Source of the DNA: Marisa cornuarietis
Taxonomy: Eukaryota > Mollusca > Gastropoda > Architaenioglossa > Ampullariidae
Assembly: GCA_004794655.1 (NCBI GenBank)
Contig: SMMW01000559.1
Location: 1,054,001 to 1,118,000 of the forward strand
DNA length: 64,000 bases
Direction: 5' to 3'
Shown: positions 48,601-60,600 of the stretch, piece by piece
How positions within the stretch are numbered: the first letter of the stretch is position 1
How the letters are laid out: each line of letters begins with the position of its first letter
Translations under genes and position numbers: made by a program
The notes under the pieces: model-generated
The model's database searches: none
What the model was told of the DNA's origin: nothing
The model's input: the letters and a program-made list of their open reading frames with translations, nothing else

Positions 48601-51600
48601 CCTGGGCATCACCTGATGGAAGGACACAAAGCCAGATAGAGCACATCATCATCAACAGCAAATGGAGGCACTCTCTGCAAGACGTGCAGGTCAAGTGAAG
48701 AGCAGACATTAGCAGTGATCACTACCTATTCGTTGCAGAACTGAAACTTGAGAAAAGCAAAGATTGGACAGAAAAGAAACCAGAGTTTGGACATGGTCAA
48801 GCTTAGAGACCCAGTAATCAAAAAGCCCTTCGCCATTGCATTGAAAAAAACTTCAGCATCCTCCGAGATGAAGCAGCAATAATGATCCATACCTTTAACA
48901 AAGCCACAGTAGAAGCAGCAAAAGAAACCATTGGCTACAGGACAAGCCCCAGAAATGTATGGATATCTGGGCACACATGGAACATAATAGAAGAAAGGAA
49001 AGAGATAAAGAAGAATCTCCTGAACACGAAGTCTCCCAGGCTGAAAGAGAGGACTGTAGCCTAATACAGGGAGCTAGACAAACAGATCAAGTTCTCCTCA
49101 AGGAGAGACAGGTGACGGTATATAGAACAGCTCGCAGCTAAAGCCGAGGCAGCAGCCGAACGGAAAGACATGAAGGCAACCTACTAGATCATAAGGAAGC
49201 TACAAGGTGACCAAAGTGAAGAAATCCCTGCCAATTTGAGGAAAGGTGTTATAGTCAAGATGCCAAAGAAAGGAGACCTTGGTGACTATAATAACTGGAG
49301 AGGCATCACATTGCTATCCCTCACCAGCAAAATTTTTAGACGTATAATCCTCCAGTGCATTACAACAACAGTAAACTACATACTCCGACAAGAACAAGCC
49401 GGCTTCCGGAATAGACGATCATGTATCAACCATATCTTTGTGCTGCAACAGATCCTGGAACAATCACAGGAGTGGAACAGTCCCGTAGATATGGCCTTTA
49501 TTGATTTTGAGAAGGCATTTGACAGCCTATATCATGCCTCTCTGTGGAAGATTATATGTCACTATGGCATCCCAAAGAAACTGGTCAACATCATCAAGTC
49601 CTTATATGAAAACTTTGAGTGCCAAGTCATCCACAACAACCAGCTGACAACCCTTTAGAGTGGACACAGTCGTCATGCAGGGGTGTATCCTGTCACCAAT
49701 ACTGTTCTCATTGGCCATTGATTGGCTCATGCGCCATGTCACTCAGGGAAGTCAACAGGTCATAGAGTGGACTCTAACCACAGTCTTGGAGGATCTAGAC
49801 TATGCCGACGAGCTAGGACTGCTATCCCATAGGCACCAAGACCTCCAAGAAATGCAAACCTAAGTAAGACTGCCAGCATGATAGGACTCAGAGTCAACAC
49901 TTGACAAACACAAGTCCTAAGGAACAACATGACAAACAATAACGCTATCACCGCTATATTTGTTTTTACTTTCCTGTTGTTTTAGTTTTTCTTCTCTTCT
50001 GTTTTTGCTGTGCAATGAGCATTCTTCTGAATGGACATCATCATCATCATCATCAATCCCTTCCTCTCTCTCATTCCACCGTCATCTTTTCAGTCCAGGT
50101 TTTCATGGCTGCCTCTATCCCTTTAATAATAATAATTGTGAAGATTTTTATAGCGCATATTCACACTCATAGAGAGCATGCTCTTAGCGCTTAAAACGGG
50201 GAAGAGACGTGGACTAAGTAGATACAGAACACAGGGGACGAAAGAAAACGACAGTACTGACGACGAAACAGATAACAAAAGGCATCAAGTAACAGGAACA
50301 GAGAAAAATAGTGATGGGTAAAGTAGTAAGAGGGAAGGGGGGGTAAGGACTAGCATTGTGGACTGTGTTGGAGTAATGCTCAAGGAAGAGGTGCGTTTTC
50401 AGTGCAGATTTGAAAGATTCAATTGTAGGAAGGTGGCGGATATGGAAAGGAAGAGAGATCTATTTGTTTTGCAGCACAGTAGCCAAAAGTCCTGTGACCA
50501 TTTGTTGTTCTGGTGACAGGAACAGTTAGGATACGGTCGTCAGACGAAGAGCGTAGTTGTCTGGCCGAAGAGTAAGGGATGAGAAGTTCAGAGAAATAGT
50601 CAGGACAGGAGCCAGCAAAGAAATTAAAACACAGCACAGACAGTTTGTATTGAATGCGAGAACGGATGGTTAGCCAGTGTAGGAAACGAAGGAGAGGAGT
50701 GACTTGGTCCCGTTTCCTTGCTCTAAGTACCAGATGCGCAGCGGAGTTCTGTACTTTCTGGAGTCTCTGAATGAGGGATGAGGGGCAGCCTGCCAGCAAG
50801 GAGTTGCAGTAGTCAAGTCGTGAAAGAACAAACGCACAGACAAGAGTGTTGATAGCGCGTGTAGAGAGAAAGTGCCGGATGGCACTGATCTTACGGAGCT
50901 CATAGTAGGCAGACTGACAGACAGCTGTAACATGTTTATCAAGGGTCATGTCATCAGTGACAATAAATCCCAGATTCCTAACAGATGATGTGAAGGTGAT
51001 GTTGCTGTCGCCCACCTTGATGTGATTGGGGAACACCACAGAAAAGTGAAGCAGGGCGAGATATCTGACCATCAACTACCACAGTCTGGGTCCTATCAGT
51101 GAGATAGGAGTTGAACCATGAGAGGGCAGGTCCAGAAATCCCGTAGAGGGTGTGGAGTCTGTGAAGAAGCAGAGAGTGGTCTATAGTGTCAAATGCAGCA
51201 GACAGGTCCAGTAGGGTTAATGGAGAGACATCACCACTGTCAAGAGCAGATAATATGTCTGTTGTCACTTTAATAAGAGTGGTCTCGGTGCTGTGGAAAG
51301 GTCTATATGCCGACTGAGCTTGTGGGAGAAGATGGTGCTCTTGTAAGTATGCCCAGAGCTGTGTCAAAACTATTTTCTCTATGATCTTAGAGAGAAAAGA
51401 CAAGTTGGAGACTGGGCGGTAGTTGTTCAGCACATTGACATCAAGCGTGGATTTCTTAAGGAGTGGCCTCACCACCGCATTTTTGAACAAAGATGGGAAA
51501 ACACCTGACGACAGGCTGACATTTACAATATTTGTGATGGCAGGAAGTAGAGTATCTAGGCACTCGAGCAGAAGGCTTGTGGGCATCGGATCTAACTCGC

Positions 51601-54600
51601 AAGTTGTTGGTTTAGCTTTTAGAATAACCGCTTTCACATCGGTCTTAGAGACTGATAGGAACTTGGTCATGGAGCATCCTGGGAGGACATCACAGGAGAT
51701 GCTGTCAAGCGCTGACACAGAGTCTAAAGATGATCGAATGTCCGATATCTTGCTGGTGAAATAATCACTAAAAACTTGCGGCAGCAGTGAAGCAGGGTAG
51801 GCAGTAGGCAGTGGTGTTGCTGTCTTAGATCCAGTCATTTGATTGCAAATGGCAAAGAGCTTCTTCGAAGAGGAGCAATTAATTATTTGGCCCTGAAGAT
51901 ATGATGTTTTAGCCTCATAAATGCATTTTGCAACGCTTCGCTTTGCAGCATTGTAAATTTCTTTGTGGATGACGAGACCAGTCTTCTGCCAAACACGTTC
52001 AGCTCGCCGGCGCGTGCGCTTCAGGTCACGGAGTTTGACACGGATGTGTGAATACCAAGGCACACATTTAGACTGGCGCATCAGACGTCGAGACACTGGG
52101 GCGTGGTCATCAACTACTCTTCGCAAAACACAGTCAAGTTGTTCGGCAGAGGGTGGTTGGAGGAGCGCCATCTGCAGCTGTGCTTTGAATGCTAGTCTAT
52201 TCACATTTTGTAATGACCGAGTGGGTTTACTGATCACGCGATTGACCTTGCCACATAACGACAGCTGCTTCAGGGTTGCTCTGTTTCTTGCTCTTCGGTG
52301 CCCGCCTACCGCTGCAAAGAACTTGCGAATAAGTGCCTGGACCTACCGTCACATAGAAATCCATGATCGTGGAGAGGATATCCTTCTTAGGCATGTTTTG
52401 GCTCACATGTTCTAGCTGTTCATAGAACATTTCCACTTCTTTTTCACAGTGTGCAGGTGTGAGTGAACACCTAAATGATGGTCACATTGTGGGGCCTGGC
52501 AGTGATATGAGTAGAGTTGAGTCTGCTTGAGATGAGGGAGCAGCTGAGAACTGCTTGGACCACTTCTTTGCGGACAAGAAACCGCACACCATGTTCCTGG
52601 TTGGAGTCCACTGAACCACAGTTTGTAACTGTGTCTCCTAACCCAGTCCACTGCACTTTTGCCAGTCCCACAACATCCCATCTAAAGCTCTTGAGCTCAT
52701 GGGTGAGCTTGTGCACTTTACCATTGGTGAAGCATACGAACGTTCCACTCGCCAGTAGTTTTCCCCTTACATAACCATAATGGGAGTCAGACTGCAGGCT
52801 GGTCCTCAAGTGGTGTGGCATGGGCTATTGCAGGTTTGATGTCTGGCTTCATTGCAGGCTTGGGAAGATCCACGACAGGATCAGTGACTCCAGTAGCACA
52901 CGTCCAGTATGGTAGTTGTCTCACTGCGATTTATCATGTACTGTCTTTGGGCTTAGTTCCTTAGGCAGATTCCATCTCATCTTCTAGTCCCATCACAGCC
53001 AGTGCCTGTCCACGTGTGGCGGTCCGGTGGCGCAACGATTACAGTGAAGGTTGGTTTTCCTGGGTTCAATTCTTGTCTCAGGCATGCTGTTTTTTCTCTC
53101 CATATGGCATCTGTTTAAAGGGATGGTCACCTTGTTGTGATGTAGCCTTATTTGCTGGCTCGACATAAAACGCCAATTCTTCCCCCCCAACCTGTCCATG
53201 TGACAGGCCACCTTTAGTGGTCCATGATTTGTAGCACTCACTTTAACAATTGTTGTGCATCCAGATGGTGCTTTGTAAACACCTGTTTCAACAATGTAAT
53301 ACTCCAGTCCTGATTCAACTTCTTTGCTTGCATACCTTGATAAAACAATTAAACAACAAACAATTTAGATCTACAGTCTGTTATCATTGATTGGGGTGAT
53401 CTTTTTGCTAACTGGTTGAAGATGGCTTTCTTGTACATCTTATTCTTCACACTGATCTCAACCTGGCTTTTTCCTAAGAAAAACTGGCTATCGCAGCATT
53501 GTGTGCTGTTGTGTCACATCACTGCCCCATCTTTATATTTTGTTTCTTCATTGGACTGGGACTTGATCTTCCTGTGCTGAGCACTGAGCTGGTCTTCTTG
53601 ATAGGGAGTGCGCTATACAAGGGTACTTTTATTATCATAAAGTGTTTTGAGTCTGGTGGTTGCTAGAAAAGGTGCTATTTAAATGTGATTAATATTATTA
53701 TGTACTTGAAGGTGCATTAGCACACATCTTAGGCAGTCGTCAACTGCAGTTTATGATCATTCAAATTCTCACACACACACACACACACACACATCTACAT
53801 ATGAATAAAAATGAACACGCAACACAGAGAGTGGACGAAACCAGAGTAGGAGAAACCCACTAAGAGCCCTGTGTAACATCCAGAGTGAGGAATATTGGAG
53901 CCAAGATCACAACCCATGACACCCAGTTTTCACTGTCATTGTGACAGGCACTTGAGCCACCAATTGCACCCAAAATGTGCAGATGTGCATAATTTTTTTT
54001 TCAAAATTAGACATGTGAACATAATAATTAGACACTTGGAGCAGGGATCTTTTGAATTAAAATTGTTACATAAACAAGGCTACATTCTGTGGAAAAATAA
54101 GAAAAAAGGGATTGCGTGCAATAAGAAATAGCAGCAAACAGATGTGTTCTGTGCAGTAAGATTGTGGAAATATTAGCTTAAAGTTTACTTATTTTGAAGG
54201 GACGAACTGCAATCAACTAAATCTATTAAGACTGATTGACATTATGGAATGGATAGCATTCAGCGTTCAGCTTCAGCATTCTGTATGTACGGAAACCACG
54301 CGAACCTCTTTTTCCAATATTTTGCTAGAGTGCAGCTATTTTAATTATGACTGACATTGTTGTACAGGACAATTATTCTGGTTTCACTATGTCTTTTTTC
54401 CAACTCCGTCGTTCATGTTCCCAGATCTATTGCTTTATCTGTCAGCTACAGACTTTGCATTTCCTACGCGATCTTGTAGATCTTTGCTTGTCTACTATGA
54501 TTTGCTCTATGACAAGAACTATTTTCAGCTTTATCACATACTAATATTGACGTTGTGTATCTGAACTATGAGCTTTAGATCTTGACCTCTTGCACATCCT

Positions 54601-57600
54601 AGTCTGTGAACTGTGGAAGTCTGTGTAATCTTTGGTATTGGACTTGGTTTGGGACTTAAATACCTCCCAGGACCTTGGAATCCCAATGACAAGCGCAAGA
54701 TCTTCTATCTAAATTTTCCTGGCGATTTGTTGCACAACATGCTCAAGCTGCTCATCCTGCCCTTGATCCTGTCCAGCCTGGTGACGGTGATGGCCACGCT
54801 GGATAAGAAAGCTTCCGGCAAACTGGGGCTGGGCGCCATGATCTACTACATGACCACAACGCTGTCAGCCGTCATTCTTGGCATCATCCTTGTCCTGTCC
54901 ATCCATCCCAGAGACCCACGTGACATTAACACCATTCCATGCAGTGGCACCTCCAAGAACACCAAATCGCTGGACGCTCTGCTGGACTTGATCAGAAACT
55001 GCTTTCCGGATAATTTAATGACGATGTGTTTTCAACGGGAGACAACAGACGTTGATTCTATTAAAGCCGCTACCAGAAACGTGTCCAATGGAACTGCAAT
55101 GGTGGAAGTCGCAGACATTATAGACTGCCAGAACTAGCGGTCACACAGATCCTGTGGATTATACTACATGCTCTGAAATACTTGCATAGCGGAGGTGACA
55201 TACACAGGGGCGTGTCTCACTGGCAACCATAACTCTCTCTCCACAGTCGTTACGACTGGCGCCAGTGAACAGACTATGACTACCCCAACATGCTGTTGAT
55301 TGCCTCCTGTGGCTCAATCCAGAAATTCTTGAACAGAATCTGGCTTTTATGGTGATTGTAAAACAACCTGATAATCTTACTACAAGAATTCGGCTATGTT
55401 TCAATGATTCTAAAACTAACCCATGCAACTGTAAGCATATCCATGTCATTGGTGGGTGGCCTCATAAGAAAATAATAGCGATGTTTTCAATGTGTAAGTT
55501 ATCATGATCAGACTGAAAAATAGGAAAACACTTGTCCTTGTACGTCCTCGATTCCAGAATTAACGACTGTACGCTGCTAGCATTTATCATGTATGTGGGT
55601 TCTTTGTGTAAAGCACTTTGAGTTCATCTTAATGGTGGAGAAAGGTGCTATAGAAATCATCATTATTATTATTATTATTGCTATACAGTGCTAAAAGTTA
55701 ACCATACTGATTTTTGATGATGAAATTCTAAAGGAATGAAATGAAAAGATGCATTTGTTGTCACTACGATTATGACTGTTTCTTTTGTGTTAACCATTTC
55801 TGGATTACAGGCAATTGACTTAGAAGATGGTGTTGTTGAGAAGCTTTCTCTGTTTTTGGATCTATTGACTGGCTACAGGGTGAGTTAAGTCTTTTATGAT
55901 GAAAGAACTTTCTCTGAAGATCTTTTGATTGGCTTAACAAGCTGCAGAGTCTATAATGTCAAAAAATCACTTTCTCTTTTATACTAGCTGAAGGCATTAA
56001 TTAAAGACATTTTCCACCTTTTTTTCCATCCAATTTTTTTTTCCACAAGAAATCATTGAAGGGGGCTTGGGGAGGATCTCCTGAACAGGATTTGAAGCTT
56101 CATTGACTGAGCAAGGGTGTTTTACTCTTCCACCATCTCTTTGCCACATGCAAGACCAAAGTCAATGAACTGAATACTCAGAAGTTGATATGTAAAGGAA
56201 TTTGCTAGTGGTGGATTGGGGTGGGGAGGACATGGAGCCTCTCCCTTCAGTTAACAATAAATTATCAGGGTATTTGAGACAGCTACCTTGTCTCACAGCA
56301 TGCAAGTCATACAGTTAAAAAAAGCCAATGAACTGAGAAAACAATAATTAAAGTGCAATGCAGAATGCGTTATTCAAAGTTAATATAAAAGTAGATGATG
56401 TTTAAAGTTAAGGAAGTTAAATAATGTTGTGGTAATAGTAATTTCATCTTCTTTGATATGTAAAACAAAAACACCAATCCTACAGTGTTAAAAAAATATC
56501 ATAAATGCAACAGAGGCTAAGACGTGGTAAATTATTTGGCCATCAGAGCTCAATGAATGTGAACAGATTTCATGCTGAGTTTCAGAAATGGCTTGGTTAG
56601 TGAAAGAAGAATAGAATGAGACTGAACCAAAAATTGATATACAGGCAAATTTACTTTTAAATCCCAATTTAAGACTGTTGGAGGAGACTGGTGTTAAGGA
56701 AAATGTCATTTCAGTTCCTTTGAGATTCTCTCATCCAATATCATGTTACATTTGTATTTGTAAGTGCCAGGGTCTCTGTGTACGTTCAGAAATTCAAACT
56801 CATTGAGTAATCTTATTTTACAATTGATTTTTGTTGTCTTTATGTTTTATGATAGTCTATTGAGAGACGTATTTGTGGTGTCCTGATCCCTGCCAATATG
56901 ATTTTCTTCTAATTTTTAGATTGGACCATTGCAAGGCCTAGCTAGTAAAGTTTCAGGATAAAAACTAGTTTATGATAAATGTCAGTCTTGCTTCAGATGT
57001 CAAAATATTAGTTTTCCTGATGGTGTAAAAACTCATCTGAAAAATTGTCGTTTGTTTCATGTTCCTCAGGATCTTTGTGAACGCCATGAAAAAGGGGTTC
57101 TCAGTGAACATCAGCGAGCAATCCAGAAGATGGGACAGTACAAGAAAAAAAAAATGTCTGCCACTGTTCAGAGTTCAAATGAGGTAAACTCTGCTAAATC
57201 AGAACTGATGCTCATTTGAAGGCTTGGCCTTGTCAGGATGGTTTCTGCTTCAAGCTGACACAGATAAAACATGTGCTATCTATACTAATGGGCAGTGGGT
57301 ACCAATGGGTAAATGACCAGGTTGGCTGTGTGAGTTGGTGTTTGTAGGTGGTTAAAAACCAAACGAAAAGTAAAAGATATGTTCCTCTCTAAAGACCCTA
57401 TTCATAGCACTAAATAACAACTGGTTTTGCAGAAATAAAAATGTAACAGCTATGCACTGTGACCAAAGTACAGGGACTGACATCAGCTTAAGGGGCAAGC
57501 CAATCGTTTTGCATTCTGTGTTATAGAATGGATTAGCAAGAACTTCATAAAATGTCAGCTGTCAAAAGTGCAACATTGTTGTGCTGTTGCTGTATGCAGA

Positions 57601-60600
57601 TGACCTCATCTTTAATTATTTACAGCTAAAGCATATATTTTGTACATCACATAAGCTGTTGTACCTCGACTGCCCCACACTCAGTTATGCACAATTGGCG
57701 CAGTGCATTGGAGTGTTAGTTGAAGTAAAAAAGATGCTGTAATAAGGACATTTCTGAGTAAAACCCAGACGTTTGTGCCCAAATGGTTGCCACATGTTGG
57801 ACAGGGTAGGCTATCTGTTTGTGCTCTAATGCCCCTCTTCCAGTCTCCCACTGGTCAGTCTATATTTGTGAAGTTTTTGCTCATAGCAACTTTATTGTAA
57901 TCTTTATGTGACCCACTATTAAATGCATGACTGGTGGTTCCAAAGTCGATACACAGCAAGTTTTGACATTACTGACACCTATAAATAATGATGACAGCAG
58001 GGGGAACAAAGGAATGCCCAAAGGGCAGACATGCTGAACCTACAGCAGTGCATTTATCTGTTTTGCTGCACTCACATGTCAGTTACAGATTTGAATGAGC
58101 TTGAATCAAATGAAGTAAGAGATCCAATGTTGAGAATAAAATAACAGAAGAGCTGCTGATTCAAGGCCCAAAGAAACATCTGAAATTCATGCTTGATACT
58201 GTTTTAAGTCATATGGTATGTGGAGCAGATGACATATAAATACAGCTTGAAAGGCTATCACTCCATGACCTTATATATATTCACTCCCAAAGAAATACTG
58301 CTAAGCTTTGTGGCAGCATCTAATCATATACTACCTTTTTCACAGCGACTAAAGCGGTTGGTGAGTCAGTTTGCAGCATTTGCTCATTGAGATAACCTTG
58401 GTTTCTCGAAGTGTGTTTCAGAAATATTTTATACCTTAAAATACCTTGCTTTCAGGGCTATAAAAAAACTGTGATTTTTATCACTAAAACTGTTACTATA
58501 TAGTGGAGGACAAAGATTGTCCAGTAAAGCGATGCTGAACCGCTTTCCCAATTCTTAAATAGGATTATTGGTAGGTGCAGAATGCATACTTTGCAAGCAG
58601 ATATTTCATAAACAGCTATGCATAAGACACTACAATTTAAAGAGTATATACAATTTATTTTCCCAATGCAAACCATTCAGTATGGTCTTTCAGTTTCTAT
58701 TGTTTTTGTTTTATAGTTTTGTCCCTGCTATCTTTTCAAACAACCTTAGCAGCCAAGTGGGTCTTTTTGCTCTGCACACATGAATCTACTTTCTTTAAAC
58801 GTTTTTCTGTTGCTTATTTGGAATTCTTTGGTCTTCTACTAAACTGTGTCTGCATTTCTTCTTGTTCTTTGCTGTTATACTGCTCTTGAAACATGTTATC
58901 ATTTTTTTTTTTGGAAGTTTGAAAATCTTTTCAGATAACAGATGAGAGCTGATTCAGACTTACCTCTATATCACTAAGAATATAAAAATTTGTTTCTTCT
59001 TCGTACTGTACCAGATGACATGACTATAAGGAGATATCACCATCCAGCTACCCAAATCCAGCTGGCACACTTGCAAAGCAAGAAACATGTGCCTCACAAA
59101 CATTAGAGCACTGCTCAGCCCCCACCCCCACCCCTGGCTGCCCCACTAGGCAGCACTCTTCTCCAGTTTTTGCCTGGACTGAGTCTGACCCCACTGCGGG
59201 GAGGCGGGAGGGAGTTAGCTGTCATGTCATCTGGTAAGCACTCGAAGAAAGAAATTTTACCACCAAAAATGGTATTTCTTCTTCGTACTGTACCAGATGA
59301 CATGATTATAAGGAGACTAAATAAAAGGCGGAGGGAGTGTTCCCCCTTTCAACCAGTTCCTAAGAACTAAAAACAAACAAAATTATTACCTACCCCAAAT
59401 CCAGCCGGGCCATAAGGTGGGAGGCCGCCACAAGCGTCATCTCATGTCTACTCACATGCAGCCGAGCAGGCCAAACCACCTGCCACGTGCTGAGCCGATG
59501 AGACATTACTGATAGCGTGTAAGGAGTCCACATGTGGGGCTAAGTCTCTAATGTAGAATCTACAAAAGGTAGACTCGGACCTCCATCCAAACGCTTTGAT
59601 AGTATCAGATAACCCTAGATTACTGGAAAAGGCTAGGCTAGCAGCTACTGCTCTAAATGTATGAGCCCTGGCTGTTGAATGGGAAAGTGCTACATAGGCT
59701 GCTTTGATAACCCCTTTTATCCAGCCTGCTATTGTCTGGGCCAAAATAACTGATTTGCCCTGCCTCATTGGTAAAAACAATCTGGACCGACTTTTCCTGA
59801 AAGGTGCAGATCTGTTAATAAGATCCTTAGCGCTCTGACTGGGTCCTGAAGTCTGGTCATGTCCCTACCCCCCTTCTAGGGAGAGGCTGAATGACGACCT
59901 TTTGTGGTCCCAGGGTAGGTAGCCTGTTCTTAGCCAAGAATCCTGGGTGGATAAGCAGGGACACAGATCCATCCCCTCTAAACTGTAAATAAGAGGGGTC
60001 TACCGGAAAGGCATGAATCTCCCACACCATGGCTGCTGTGGCCATGGTGACCAAAATGAGGTCTTCCAAGTAAGCAACTTGAAGGATGCCCTAGTTAAGG
60101 GTTCAAAGACTTCGGAGTTCAGAAACATCAGCACCCAACCCAGGTTCCATGCGGGAAAAAGAGAGCAGGTCACCGGTCTAGTTAGGGAGAGGTTAGCCAG
60201 TAAGGCAGAAATGTCTCTGTTTGACCCCACATCCCACAGGCCTAGATGTCTGAAAGTGTCAGACAGCATAGCTTTATAGCCCTTGATGGTGATGGGTGTC
60301 AGAGATCTAGAGTGAAACAGCCAAAGGCGGAAATCTGCGACCCTCGCCGTTGACCTATCAGCTTGAGTTTTGGTCTCTCCTCCACCTCTGAAAAACTCTC
60401 CATTTACCCTCGTACACGTTTATAGTGGAGGGCTTTCGAGCGGCAGCGATGCGAGCCACTGACTCATCAGAGAAGTCACTGCCTCGAATGGAGTGGCTGA
60501 TAACACCCAGGCGTGAAGGTTCAGGGCGACGCGCTGGGTGAAAGACCTTGGAGAGAGGCTGTTTCAGTAACTTCCGGAGAGCCAGAAGTTTCCTTGGTAT

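Noticed and set aside
51423..51764. Plus-strand open frame of 113 codons
   Set aside because: It is antisense to the open LINE frame 50978-52237.
59115..59370. Small overlapping frames on both strands
   Set aside because: They read through the palindromic DIRS repeats and have no coding pattern.
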